Assembly: GCA_045133615.1 (NCBI GenBank)
Contig: JBGUUQ010000028.1
Coordinates: forward strand, 31,619-95,618
Length of the DNA: 64,000 bases
Direction: 5' to 3'
DNA from: M3 sp045133615
GTDB lineage: Bacteria > Bacteroidota > Bacteroidia > Bacteroidales > Muribaculaceae
The notes under the pieces were generated by a model. It was not told where the DNA came from. It saw only the letters and a program-made list of their open reading frames with translations, and ran no database searches. Each line of letters begins with the position of its first letter. Positions within the stretch are counted from its first letter, which is position 1. The translations under genes were made by a program, and so were the position numbers. Positions 9,030 through 18,935 of the stretch are shown here, piece after piece.

Positions 9030-12000
9030 ATGAGTAAATCCAATATCCTGAGAACGATATTACTTCTGATTGTCTCGTTCTTCTCGCTCACAGTCTACGG
9101 ACAGAAAATGTCTGTATCGGGCGTTGTTATCGACGGCAGCAACGATGAAACTCTCATCGGTGTCACCGTAATGGAAAAAGGCACGTCAAACGGTGTTGCC
9201 ACCGATATCGACGGTCGCTTCTCTATTTCAGTAGAACCCTCGGCTACACTCACCTTCTCAGCCGTCGGTTATCAATCCAAGGAGGTGAAAGTCAACGGAC
9301 AAAAAGAAATCACGGTAGTGATGAGTCAATCAGCTACCGCACTCGACGAATTAGTGGTAATCGGTTACGGCGTGCAACGTAAGAGTGATGTTACCGGTTC
9401 TATATCATCGGTTTCGGGCAAAGACCTTAACGACGTGCCCGTTGCCTCCGCTCTGCAAGCATTGCAAGGTAAAGCGGCCGGTGTCAACATTATCCAAAAC
9501 ACAGGAGCACCCGGTAGCGCCACCACCATCAAAATCCGCGGAACCGGAACAGTCAACGACTCCGACCCCCTCTACGTTGTAGACGGATTTATCGTTGACG
9601 ACATTGATCATATAAACCCCAACGATATAGCCAACATCGAAGTGTTCAAAGATGCAGCATCAAGTGCCATCTACGGTGCTCGTGCGGCAAACGGTGTTGT
9701 GGCAATCACCACCAAAAGTGGACAAGAGGGCAAAGTAAAAGTCACTTTCGATGCCTACGCCGGTATCTCCGAACCATGGAAAAAGATTGACGTGATGGGC
9801 GTGGAAGACTATGCCCTTATGCTCGACTACATCAATGGAACATCCACCTATTCCGCCGAAGGTCAACTCTATTACACCAAACAAGACGACGGATCATTCA
9901 TATACGATGACTATAAAAAAGGTCTTATCGACGCTATCAAACAAAACTCACCGGGCAATTGGTGGGATGCCGTGACACAAACAGGTATCAAGCAACAATA
10001 CTCTGCATCCGTATCGGGCGGTAATGACAAAACCAAATATCTTGTCAGCGCAAGCTACTACGATGAACGCGGTATTGTCAAGACATCCAACTACAGTCGT
10101 TTCAATGCTCGTGCCAACGTGACTCAGAAACTCGCCAATTGGCTCGACATGACAGTCAACATGTCTTATGCAAACGAAGACCGTGACATTGTGCCGGAAG
10201 GTTCAGGTTCAATTCTCAAAAGCGCACTTTATTACAGTCCTATGGTGCAGACCTATGGTCTTGATGGTTATTGGAGCGAAAGCCACCCCTTGGCAGTGCT
10301 TGACCGCAATCACAACAACACCACCACTGACCGTCTTGACTTAAACTTGAGTCTCACTGCTCAAGTATGCAAATATCTCTCTTATCAGTTCAAGGCATCT
10401 TACTATACCAAGCCGGAGACCAACAATCAGTTCACTGAAGTCAACAAATACAAAGAAGACTTCTCTATGACTGACCTCACTACCGTCTATAAAAAGACTA
10501 CAAAGACCAACAAATGGGAGATCAACAACCTTTTGACCTTCAATTGGAACAACGACCGCCATTCACTCACCGTATTGGCAGGTCAGACTGCTGAAGGGTA
10601 CAAATACTCTTATCAGGAATCGACCAAACGCGGTACTCCTACCAACGACGAAGACCAATGGTATCTCTCAAGCGGCTATACCGGTGACAAAACTTATGGC
10701 CTCGACCGCAAATGGACAGCAGTGGGTCTCCTCGGACGTATCAATTACAGTCTCCTCGACCGCTATCTTTTCCAAGCCAATATCCGCGCCGATGGTTCAT
10801 CCAAATTTGCAAAAGACAATCGTTGGGGCTACTTCCCCTCTGTATCAGTGGGTTGGAAATTTTCTGAAGAATCATTCCTCGATGCTGCCGAATGGATGAA
10901 TCTTGGAAAACTTCGCGTAGGTTACGGTATCCTCGGTAACAACCGTATCGACGAACTTTCAATCTACACCTATCTCACCAATCAATTTAACTATGCTTAC
11001 GGAATGGGGCAACACGTATTGCAGCCCGGTTCGACCGCTCTCACCATCGGAAACCCCGATATCAAGTGGGAAAAGACTAAGACATTCAATATAGGTCTCG
11101 ACTTCGGATTCCTCATGAACAGCATCACATTCGGCATCGAATATTTCGACAAGCGCACATCCGACATGCTTTTGTCTGTTCCCACCGTTCTATCCGCAGG
11201 TCTCTCAACCGACCCGATGACCAATGCCGGAGCAGTACGTAACTATGGTATCGAGACATCGTTCAACTATCAGAAGACATTCGGCAAGTTCAGCTTCAGT
11301 GCCGGCTTCAACCTCTCTTGGATTAAAAACGAAGTCACCTCACTCGGCACCGGTAACGAACCTATCTACGGTGCATACCTCTCAGAAGGCTCGATCGTGG
11401 ACTACGTGACCAAAACCGCTGTCGGGCAACCAATCGGTAGCTTCTACGGTTATGTTGTCGACGGCATATTCGACTCCTATGAAGAAATTCAGGCAAGCGC
11501 TCAATACGATGCAGGAAAACTTCTTAGCGAACAGACCACCAAACCGGGCGACTTCCGATTTAAAGACCTCAACAACGACGGACAGATTACGGCAGAAGAC
11601 CGCACCTACATCGGATCACCGCTTCCCGATTTCATCTTCGGTATTCCTTTGCAGTTCAGCTACGGTGATTGGGATTTGAATATGTTCTTCCAGGGTCAGA
11701 CCGGCAACGATATATTCAACGTTACCAGATATTACCTTTACAATGCTTCCAACGGCAATGTCAAGGCCGACCTTCGCAGCCAACATTGGTCGGGTCAGGT
11801 ATCTGAAAACCGCACTTGGTATCCCCTCAACATGAACGACGAAGTACCCGATTTGCGTTCTTCCGACCCCAACCGCAACTTCCGCGCTTCAGACTTCTTC
11901 GTAGAAGACGGTTCATACCTCCGTTTGAAAGAGCTTCGCTTGACCTACAACCTCCCGAAGGCTGTAATCTCGAAGTGGGGCATCGACAATCTTGCCCTCT

Positions 12001-12164
12001 CACTCACCGGTTATAATCTACTCACACTCACCGGCTATGAAGGTCTCGACCCCGAAGTCGGCAGAGTTTCCGGAACAGAAGGCAACAACCTGAATATGGG
12101 TGTAGACCACGGTAACTATCCGCAATCTCGCTCATTCACATTCGGTGTTAAACTCACTTTATAA
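9030..12164 (+). CDS. SusC-type TonB-linked outer-membrane transporter
   Basis: A 1044-residue SusC/RagA family protein that imports oligosaccharides across the outer membrane using TonB energy. Signal peptide about 1-24 (ending VYGQ); carboxypeptidase-regulatory-like domain (about 28-105, GVVIDGSNDETLIGVTV); TonB-box and plug start LDELVVIGYGVQRK (about 107-120); plug with IKIRGTGTVNDSDPLYVVDG (about 168-187) and AAANGVV-type end; the rest is the 22-strand barrel ending in ..RSFTFGVKLTL. There is no N-terminal STN signalling domain, so regulation is not of the anti-sigma type. susD starts 21 bp downstream (9 bp if the upstream ATG is used). Confidence 0.96.
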   Translation: MSKSNILRTILLLIVSFFSLTVYGQKMSVSGVVIDGSNDETLIGVTVMEKGTSNGVATDIDGRFSISVEPSATLTFSAVGYQSKEVKVNGQKEITVVMSQSATALDELVVIGYGVQRKSDVTGSISSVSGKDLNDVPVASALQALQGKAAGVNIIQNTGAPGSATTIKIRGTGTVNDSDPLYVVDGFIVDDIDHINPNDIANIEVFKDAASSAIYGARAANGVVAITTKSGQEGKVKVTFDAYAGISEPWKKIDVMGVEDYALMLDYINGTSTYSAEGQLYYTKQDDGSFIYDDYKKGLIDAIKQNSPGNWWDAVTQTGIKQQYSASVSGGNDKTKYLVSASYYDERGIVKTSNYSRFNARANVTQKLANWLDMTVNMSYANEDRDIVPEGSGSILKSALYYSPMVQTYGLDGYWSESHPLAVLDRNHNNTTTDRLDLNLSLTAQVCKYLSYQFKASYYTKPETNNQFTEVNKYKEDFSMTDLTTVYKKTTKTNKWEINNLLTFNWNNDRHSLTVLAGQTAEGYKYSYQESTKRGTPTNDEDQWYLSSGYTGDKTYGLDRKWTAVGLLGRINYSLLDRYLFQANIRADGSSKFAKDNRWGYFPSVSVGWKFSEESFLDAAEWMNLGKLRVGYGILGNNRIDELSIYTYLTNQFNYAYGMGQHVLQPGSTALTIGNPDIKWEKTKTFNIGLDFGFLMNSITFGIEYFDKRTSDMLLSVPTVLSAGLSTDPMTNAGAVRNYGIETSFNYQKTFGKFSFSAGFNLSWIKNEVTSLGTGNEPIYGAYLSEGSIVDYVTKTAVGQPIGSFYGYVVDGIFDSYEEIQASAQYDAGKLLSEQTTKPGDFRFKDLNNDGQITAEDRTYIGSPLPDFIFGIPLQFSYGDWDLNMFFQGQTGNDIFNVTRYYLYNASNGNVKADLRSQHWSGQVSENRTWYPLNMNDEVPDLRSSDPNRNFRASDFFVEDGSYLRLKELRLTYNLPKAVISKWGIDNLALSLTGYNLLTLTGYEGLDPEVGRVSGTEGNNLNMGVDHGNYPQSRSFTFGVKLTL

Positions 12165-12185
12165 CGTCCTAAAATGACTATAATC

Positions 12186-13883
12186 ATGAAAAGATATATT
12201 TTTAAGATTCAGGCTATATGTGCGGCCATCGTGTTGATGACGAGTTGCAACGACTTCCTCGACGAGCCGTTGTTGGGCAACTCCACCGAGGAGAACTACT
12301 ACAATACCCAATACACGCTCCAGTCTGCCCTAAATGCCACTTACGACATTCTCCAAAGCGACTCCTATTTTGACCAAGAATGGCGCTTCGGTGAAGCTTG
12401 CGGCGACGATGTGGTTGTCATCGACGTATCATTGTCAAGCCACATGGGTCAATTGGTCAACTTCCGTTTCGACACCAACAACAATTACATCAAAAACCGT
12501 TGGGATGTGATGTACCGAGGCATCCACCGTGCCAATCAGGTTATTGCCAACGCTTCCCGTGTCGAAATCAAAGACACCGAATATGCCACCTATTCCAACG
12601 TTCGCCAGATTCTCGCACAAGCAAAATTCCTTCGTGCATTCTTCTATTTCAACCTCGTTAAAACCTATGGCGGCGTTCCCATCCGTCCCGAAGTTGAAAC
12701 AGTAGGCAGCCTCGTAGTTCCGCGTAGCAGCATTGAAGATTGTTATGCTTATATCGAAAAAGACCTGAGAGAAGCTGCAATAATGCTGCCTCCTCGTTTT
12801 TCTGACGGCAACAGTGGTAAAGTGGCTTCAGGAGCCGCTGTGGCATTACTTATGAAAGTGTTGATGTACCAAGCCACTCCGGGCGTTGCATCTGAAAAAT
12901 GGGAGCAAATGAAAGAACTCGGTGATTTCTTCGTGAAAGGAACACCGATGACCTACTCACAAATGCTTCGTTACGACGAACGCTACGATGAAGATTGGGA
13001 AGACCTACGTCAACGTCTTTGGTTCAAACCACAAGAACTCCTCTCTGATTCAGAGCCGTATGAAGCACCGAATAGCGAACTCAACACTCTGCTGAACGCT
13101 TATTCATTCCAATACAAAAATGCCAACGGAATGAATATCGACTACTTGGATCAATTCTATCTTGCAGGAGAATTCTGCTCCGGTTCGATTTTTGAAATAG
13201 TATTCAAAGAATCGGGCGACGGCACATCCGGCGACACCAATGAAGGTTGTTATATCTACGAAGAACTCTTCCCCGCAAGCGCCAATGCTAATCACATGTA
13301 CTCCATCCAAGCCATCAAAGAATCTATTTTCGGCAACGACCCGCGTGGTCAATGGATGGTTGGACACCAAGCATCTATTCCTGTCGACGGTGGTTATACT
13401 CAGATTGGTGCCGGTCGCTTGCAAACGCTCAAATGGTATACACCGATGACTGACCGCTCAGCCTACGGTGGTGACAATGCCAAAAATCACCGCGTGATTC
13501 GCTACGTAGACGTAGTCTTTATGTATGCCGAAGCTCTCAACGAGTGCGGACAAAGTGTAGAAGCCATCAATCAACTCAACAGCTACAAAAGCGTAGTCAA
13601 TTCCTATTACGGAGTCAGCGGTGAATATATCGCCGGAGGCTATGGCTACGTTCGCGACCAGATTTACAAGGAACGTCGTATTGAACTTTGCTATGAGTTC
13701 GATCGCTTCTTCGACATCGTTCGCCAAGGTCGCGCCAAAGAACTCCTTGCAGCCTATGCAGAAGCGAAATACAACGGTACTCGTGGTGTTTACTTCCGCA
13801 AAGGCATCAACGAAATCTTCCCGATTCCGCAAAACGAAATCGACGTTTCAAACGGCGTGGTTACTCAAAATCCCGGTTACTAA
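12186..13883 (+). CDS. SusD/RagB glycan-binding lipoprotein
   Basis: A 565-residue surface lipoprotein that closes the SusC channel and binds the incoming glycan. The start at 12186 (MKRYIFK) gives a normal lipoprotein signal peptide with C21 in LMTSCNDFLDE; an in-frame ATG at 12174 would only add four residues. The N-terminal SusD-like helical repeats (ANQVIANA, RFLRAFFYFNLVKTYGGVP) and the C-terminal RagB part (YRYV-type motif VIRYVDVVFMYAEALNE, RRIELCYEFDRFFDIVRQG, IFPIPQNEI) are all present. It is paired with the preceding susC gene. Confidence 0.96.
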   Translation: MKRYIFKIQAICAAIVLMTSCNDFLDEPLLGNSTEENYYNTQYTLQSALNATYDILQSDSYFDQEWRFGEACGDDVVVIDVSLSSHMGQLVNFRFDTNNNYIKNRWDVMYRGIHRANQVIANASRVEIKDTEYATYSNVRQILAQAKFLRAFFYFNLVKTYGGVPIRPEVETVGSLVVPRSSIEDCYAYIEKDLREAAIMLPPRFSDGNSGKVASGAAVALLMKVLMYQATPGVASEKWEQMKELGDFFVKGTPMTYSQMLRYDERYDEDWEDLRQRLWFKPQELLSDSEPYEAPNSELNTLLNAYSFQYKNANGMNIDYLDQFYLAGEFCSGSIFEIVFKESGDGTSGDTNEGCYIYEELFPASANANHMYSIQAIKESIFGNDPRGQWMVGHQASIPVDGGYTQIGAGRLQTLKWYTPMTDRSAYGGDNAKNHRVIRYVDVVFMYAEALNECGQSVEAINQLNSYKSVVNSYYGVSGEYIAGGYGYVRDQIYKERRIELCYEFDRFFDIVRQGRAKELLAAYAEAKYNGTRGVYFRKGINEIFPIPQNEIDVSNGVVTQNPGY

Positions 13884-13901
13884 TCTTAAATTCTACCGAA
13901 A

Positions 13902-14894
13902 ATGAAACTTACATTAAAATCCATATTAGGACTGTTGGTGTGTGCCGTAGCGTTCACAGCCTGCGAAGAGGATGAAGCAACTCAACCCGTTGCAGCTGTA
14001 AGTGTCGACAAAAACAACTACGACACCAATGAAACAATGACAGTACACTTCACCGGCAATGCCGAAAACGTGGTAATATTCACCGGTGACTCAGGTCACG
14101 ACTATGAACTCCGCGAACAAAGCAACACCGGACTTATCGTCAATAAAGGCTTGTTTACTTATGCATACCAACAACCCGGCACTTTTAAGGTTGTATGTGT
14201 CGCTACTAACCATGCCGACGAAGGTAAATCAATCAAGACCGACACTTGCTCATTCTATGTGAAGGTTGTCGATGACATCACTGAAATAGAAAAGCTCTCG
14301 GCTCCTGCCGTTCTCTATGATGAAGTGTTTGCATCGCAACTAAACGATGTAGATTGGTTACTTGAAATTCCCCGTCAGGTCAAATTCAAGTCCAGCCACA
14401 AACAAGCCATCAATATTAAAAAGCAGAAGTTGAAATTCTACATCGCGTCCGACTCCACCAAAATCGAAGTAAACGGAGCCAAATACACCTCCAATACAAA
14501 CTACGACCTAAGCACTGCGGCAGACATAAGACTGACATCGCATGCGGGAACCGTTCGCGACTACAAACTCTACACAATAAACTATGGAGAGTTTGAGACT
14601 TTCACCCTTGCAGGCAAAAAAATGACTAAAAACTCTTACACTCGCACTGAAGAAACCTACGACTATGCAGAGCTTAATATTGCAGTCTCTTCAGGCACCG
14701 ATTTGACCAATCTTGCTCCCACTTTCACACTCTACGACAACACCAAGGTCTATGTAGACGGAGAAGAGCAAATATCGGGTGTAAGCACTCACGACTTCTC
14801 TCAACCGGTGACCTACACCTTTGAGGCTTGCCATGCCGAGCGTCCCGACATCATCGTCCGCTCGACCGTGGTAGTAACCGCAACAGGAAACTAA
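13902..14894 (+). CDS. Surface lipoprotein in SusE position (PKD-like domain)
   Basis: A 330-residue lipoprotein (lipobox ending at C21, then the acidic residues EEDE, as in lipoproteins exported to the cell surface in Bacteroidota). Residues about 30-125 look like an immunoglobulin/PKD-type domain of DUF5017/DUF5018-like proteins (DTNETMTVHFTGNAENVVIF); the rest is two further beta-rich domains. It lies 18 bp after susD, where SusE/SusF-like surface glycan-binding proteins are encoded. No enzyme motif is seen. Binding of the PUL glycan is inferred from position only. Confidence 0.65.
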   Translation: MKLTLKSILGLLVCAVAFTACEEDEATQPVAAVSVDKNNYDTNETMTVHFTGNAENVVIFTGDSGHDYELREQSNTGLIVNKGLFTYAYQQPGTFKVVCVATNHADEGKSIKTDTCSFYVKVVDDITEIEKLSAPAVLYDEVFASQLNDVDWLLEIPRQVKFKSSHKQAINIKKQKLKFYIASDSTKIEVNGAKYTSNTNYDLSTAADIRLTSHAGTVRDYKLYTINYGEFETFTLAGKKMTKNSYTRTEETYDYAELNIAVSSGTDLTNLAPTFTLYDNTKVYVDGEEQISGVSTHDFSQPVTYTFEACHAERPDIIVRSTVVVTATGN

Positions 14895-14916
14895 TCATCG
14901 GATAAAATCTCTCAAC

Positions 14917-14956
14917 AAACGGGGACTGCCTTGAACACGACAGTTCCCGTTTTTGA
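14917..14956 (+). terminator. Terminator or attenuator before the GH93-like genes
   Basis: An inverted repeat AAACGGGGACTG ... CAGTTCCCGTTT followed by a short T run lies in the 89-bp gap before the three GH93-like genes. It would lower their expression relative to susCD, or end the susCD transcript. Confidence 0.7.
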
Positions 14957-14983
14957 AAAATCAACCTATAAAAAGATGAGAAT

Positions 14984-16936
14984 ATGAAAAAAAAAATACT
15001 TCTTCCGTTATTTCTGACTGCCGCAATCCTCACTCCGAACACCAACGCCGCATACAAAGAACCATACAATGCTTCGCGAATACTGTGGGACACAAGCAGT
15101 CAGGTTAACGTGTTCAACGGAGGCAACTACTCTCGCATCATTCAGTTGCAAGACGGTCGGCTACTCGCGGTAGCCGAAAAAGGTAACGGTATCGCTACCA
15201 ACTACAGCAACGACTACGGCAAAACATGGACCAGAGAAGTGGTAATAGCCCCCAACGGCAACATACCCTATGCCGTTCCCGATGTGATACAACTCACCGA
15301 CGGCACCATCATTGTCGGATTCAACCCGCGCCCCTCATCACCCTATTCCGAAGACCGTCTTTTCGGTATCCGCTGTGTCATCAGCTACGACAACGGAGAG
15401 TCGTGGACCGACCCCATTTATATATTCGACGCTAAACACACATTTGACAACGGTTGTTGGGAACCGCAACTCATCGAATTACCCTCAGGCGAAATTCATT
15501 GCTATTTTGCAAACGAAAACGACTACACCTCTTCCTCAGAGCAATGCATATCAATGTGTCGCTCATTCGACAAAGGACTCACATGGAGCGAACCCGTCAA
15601 GGTGAGCTTTCGCTCCGGCACACGCGACGGCATGCCCGTGGCGATTATCACCGACAACGGAGAAATAGCCGTAATCATTGAAGACAACGGATGGCCAAGC
15701 TATAAATGGAGTTTCCGAGCCACCGTAGTACGCTGTTCTCTTGAAGACAATTGGAGCGAAACTATACTCGCCGACAGTCCCAACCGAGAAATCATATTCG
15801 CCAACGACGAAGACAAGCAATATATCTCTGCCGCACCCTACCTCCGCAAACTCCATACGGGCGAAACCATCGCTTCATGGCAAGGAAACCACGGTGGTCG
15901 CTCAAGCAGCTACCTCAATATGTTTGTGGCAGTAGGCAACGAAGATGCACGCAACTTCAGCCACGTCACCGAACCGTTCTCCCGCTCCGAAACCGAACAT
16001 GCTCTCTGGAATTCCGTGTCGGTAATCGGCGATGGTAGTGTACTCGCCGTTGCCTCGCTCGGCGGTGCAACAGCCGGCAACTCCATTTACACGAAAAAAG
16101 GATGGCCTAAGCAATATTTCGATGCCAACTTCGGCACCCCTACAATCGATGGAGTTAACACCAAAGACGGCTATACATATAAATATGCCCGACAAGTCTA
16201 CATGGGGCAATACACCGGTACACGTGCTACCGCCGACTTCCTCTGGGACAACGACAATCTCTACTTTACCGTTCTCGTTTCCGACTCTGATGTCTATACC
16301 GACCTCGTCGACAACGATGGCGTTACATTCTCGATTGATACCAAAGGGGCAAGCGACCAATACCCGCAAGAGGGCATCTACAAAATGTTTTTCGATGCCA
16401 ATGGTACCGTCACCAACTTCAAGTATGGCAGTAACAACCGATGGGTGGCGACCGATACTCCGGAAGACATCAACTACTCAATCAAAATCAACAAGACCTA
16501 CTACACCATCGAAGCCGCAATACCCTGGAAAGTGCTTGGACTTGAATCGGCGCCCGTCGACAACGATATGCGCGTAAATATCGCCGTGACCAATCGCAAG
16601 GAAAGTTCCATCGAAACCGAAAATCTTCCTGAGACCACCGCTCTCGCATCATGGACATGGTTTTGGTTCAAACTTAATCCAGCGCCCGATAGCAGCATCG
16701 AGACTATAGCGGCAGAGAACAACACCGTAACAGCCATTACAGCCGCCGGCCGTCTCCACGTCAGCAGCCGCGAAGAGATAGCTTCCCTCTCCCTCCACTC
16801 GTTAAGCGGAGCACTCCTCCATAGCGCCACCCGCTGCGGCACCTCCCACTCTTTCCCCATTCCGGCTACCGGCATAGGAGTGCTCCACGTCACCACTGCC
16901 GACGGACAAACGTTCAGCAAAAAAATAGCGTTCTAA
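14984..16936 (+). CDS. GH93-like (sialidase-fold) propeller with CBM9-like domain, copy 1
   Basis: A 650-residue exported protein. Signal peptide about 1-22; six-bladed sialidase-fold propeller about 28-375 with Asp-box motifs SNDYGKTWT, SYDNGESWT, SFDKGLTWS; CBM9-like domain about 376-565 (YFDANFGTPTIDG, SNNRW, IPWKVLGL); C-terminal sorting-like tail about 585-650 (ending QTFSKKIAF). The order WEP (E160), E178, E186, RDGMP (214-218) and E233 fits, from memory, exo-arabinanases of GH93, and no sialidase FRIP motif is seen. Automatic annotation would probably say exo-alpha-sialidase. It is the first of three tandem paralogs and the most divergent of them. Confidence 0.7.
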   Translation: MKKKILLPLFLTAAILTPNTNAAYKEPYNASRILWDTSSQVNVFNGGNYSRIIQLQDGRLLAVAEKGNGIATNYSNDYGKTWTREVVIAPNGNIPYAVPDVIQLTDGTIIVGFNPRPSSPYSEDRLFGIRCVISYDNGESWTDPIYIFDAKHTFDNGCWEPQLIELPSGEIHCYFANENDYTSSSEQCISMCRSFDKGLTWSEPVKVSFRSGTRDGMPVAIITDNGEIAVIIEDNGWPSYKWSFRATVVRCSLEDNWSETILADSPNREIIFANDEDKQYISAAPYLRKLHTGETIASWQGNHGGRSSSYLNMFVAVGNEDARNFSHVTEPFSRSETEHALWNSVSVIGDGSVLAVASLGGATAGNSIYTKKGWPKQYFDANFGTPTIDGVNTKDGYTYKYARQVYMGQYTGTRATADFLWDNDNLYFTVLVSDSDVYTDLVDNDGVTFSIDTKGASDQYPQEGIYKMFFDANGTVTNFKYGSNNRWVATDTPEDINYSIKINKTYYTIEAAIPWKVLGLESAPVDNDMRVNIAVTNRKESSIETENLPETTALASWTWFWFKLNPAPDSSIETIAAENNTVTAITAAGRLHVSSREEIASLSLHSLSGALLHSATRCGTSHSFPIPATGIGVLHVTTADGQTFSKKIAF

Positions 16937-16960
16937 TAATCCCCCTAAAAAAATACTTAT

Positions 16961-18922
16961 ATGAAAAAGTTCACAGCCATCGCAGCATCAGTACTCTTAG
17001 CAGCAGCAACATTTGATGCTTCTGCAATAAAAAAAGATGCCTACACAGGCTCTCGCATATTCTGGGACTTCAGTTCTCGCCAACAGCTCTTTAATGCACA
17101 TAGCAACTATGCCCGCATCATACAATTGCAAGATGGTCGCATCATGGTTGCCTGTGAAGGAGGTGGCGGCATCTCCGTAAGATATAGTTCCGACTACGGC
17201 TCCACATGGACCGAATCGGAACGCATCGCCACCAACGAAACCAATTTGCCATTTGCTGTTCCCGACCTCATTCAATTATCCGACGGCACCATCGTGGTCG
17301 GCTTCAATCCCCGCCCATCGTCTCCATATTCAGAAGAACGACGGTTCGGCTGCCGTTGCGTCATAAGCACAGACAATGGTGCAACATGGACCGATCCCAT
17401 CACCATCTACGATGCATCTTACTTAGGGAGTGAAGGATGTTGGGAACCCTCGTTTCTCGAACTACCATCCGGCGAACTCCAGTGCTATTTTGCTGATGAA
17501 TCGGACTTCGACTCCTCCTCCGAGCAATGTATCTCAATGTGCCGCTCATTCGATAAAGGTCGGACATGGAGTGAACGCACACGCGTAAGTTTCCGCTCCG
17601 GAGCACGAGATGGTATGCCGGTGCCTATCCTCACCGAAGCAAGTGAAATCGTCGTAATTATCGAAGACAACGGTTGGCCAAGCCGCTATTTATTTAGAGC
17701 CACCACCGTTCGTTGCTCCCTCGAAGACAATTGGAGCGAACCCGTACTCGCCGGCAGTGCCAACCGCGAAATGATATTCGCCAACGATGACGACAAAAAC
17801 TATGTCTCTGCTGCTCCCTACCTACGACAACTCCCCACAGGCGAAACCATTGCTTCTTGGCAAGGCGACCACAACGGACGCACATCCTGCCAGGAAAGTA
17901 CTTATGATATGTTTGTAGCCGTAGGCGATGCTGATGCCCGCAACTTCAAGGCTGTCACAGCCCCATTCGATCTCTCCGGTGAACTCCACTCGCTTTGGAA
18001 CTCCGTGGCGTGTGTTGGCGATGGTAGCGTTATTGCCTTAGGCTCCATCGGAGGCGCTAACGCCATCAACATGATTAAAGGTTATCCAAAGCAATACTTT
18101 GAGGCTGACTACGGCACCCCTACCCTTGACGGAACAGCAATCAAAGAAACATGGACTGCAAAAAACGGTCAACAAATTTGCATGGGTAGTGCAAAAACCA
18201 ACAAGGTTTATGCCGACTACCTTTGGGACGACCAATATATCTACTTCTCAACTCGCGTCATCGACAGTGACATCATCTACGGACAAGAACTCGACAACGA
18301 TTACGTAGAACTGTTTTTAGACACAGAAAACTGCTGCGACACTTACGGACAGGTCGGTATGTACCAATTCATCCTCAACCTCGACGGAACAGTGGAAATG
18401 AAAGCCGGTAGCAACAACCGTTGGGCGACCGTCAGCGATGCCGAAGGTATCGTATGTATTCCCAACATCAAGTCAAGTTACTACGAACTTGAAGTAGCAA
18501 TTCCATGGAGCGTACTCGGCTATTCTTCGGCGCCCATCAACAATACCATCCGTACCGACATCCGTGTAAGCGATTTCACCGGCGACGATTTGATCGACAT
18601 CACCATCACCGATGCCGTACGTCGCCAATCATGGTCGTGGATGGAATTGAAGCTAAACCCTAATCCGGAAAGCGAACTTCAAAGCGCGACTGACGACACC
18701 GCTACCGATATCAACGTTGTGGTTGCCGACAAGACCATCCAAGTCACCGCGCCTACCGACATTGCAAACATCGCCCTCTACTCCCTCTCCGGAGGACTCA
18801 TTTACTCGGCAAAAGTCAACGACACAACCCACAAAATCTCCACCTCCCTAACAGGAGGTGGAGTAATCCGAATCACTTTAGCTGACGGACGCCAAATCAG
18901 CAAAAAAGTCTTACTAAACTAA
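16961..18922 (+). CDS. GH93-like (sialidase-fold) propeller with CBM9-like domain, copy 2
   Basis: A 653-residue paralog of the preceding gene, 24 bp downstream. It keeps the same order: signal peptide (about 1-22), Asp-box propeller, CBM9-like domain (about 380-570, YFEADYGTPTLDG) and a C-terminal sorting-like tail ending ISKKVLLN. Candidate catalytic residues are retained: E162 in CWEP, E180, E188, RDGMP (216-220) and E235. Copies 2 and 3 are closer to each other than to copy 1 (shared ELQCYFADESDF, TWSERTRVSF, RRQSWSWMELKLNP), suggesting two successive duplications. With all candidate residues kept, it is probably active, perhaps with a different linkage or chain-length preference. Confidence 0.7.
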   Translation: MKKFTAIAASVLLAAATFDASAIKKDAYTGSRIFWDFSSRQQLFNAHSNYARIIQLQDGRIMVACEGGGGISVRYSSDYGSTWTESERIATNETNLPFAVPDLIQLSDGTIVVGFNPRPSSPYSEERRFGCRCVISTDNGATWTDPITIYDASYLGSEGCWEPSFLELPSGELQCYFADESDFDSSSEQCISMCRSFDKGRTWSERTRVSFRSGARDGMPVPILTEASEIVVIIEDNGWPSRYLFRATTVRCSLEDNWSEPVLAGSANREMIFANDDDKNYVSAAPYLRQLPTGETIASWQGDHNGRTSCQESTYDMFVAVGDADARNFKAVTAPFDLSGELHSLWNSVACVGDGSVIALGSIGGANAINMIKGYPKQYFEADYGTPTLDGTAIKETWTAKNGQQICMGSAKTNKVYADYLWDDQYIYFSTRVIDSDIIYGQELDNDYVELFLDTENCCDTYGQVGMYQFILNLDGTVEMKAGSNNRWATVSDAEGIVCIPNIKSSYYELEVAIPWSVLGYSSAPINNTIRTDIRVSDFTGDDLIDITITDAVRRQSWSWMELKLNPNPESELQSATDDTATDINVVVADKTIQVTAPTDIANIALYSLSGGLIYSAKVNDTTHKISTSLTGGGVIRITLADGRQISKKVLLN

Positions 18923-18935
18923 CCCGCCAACGTCG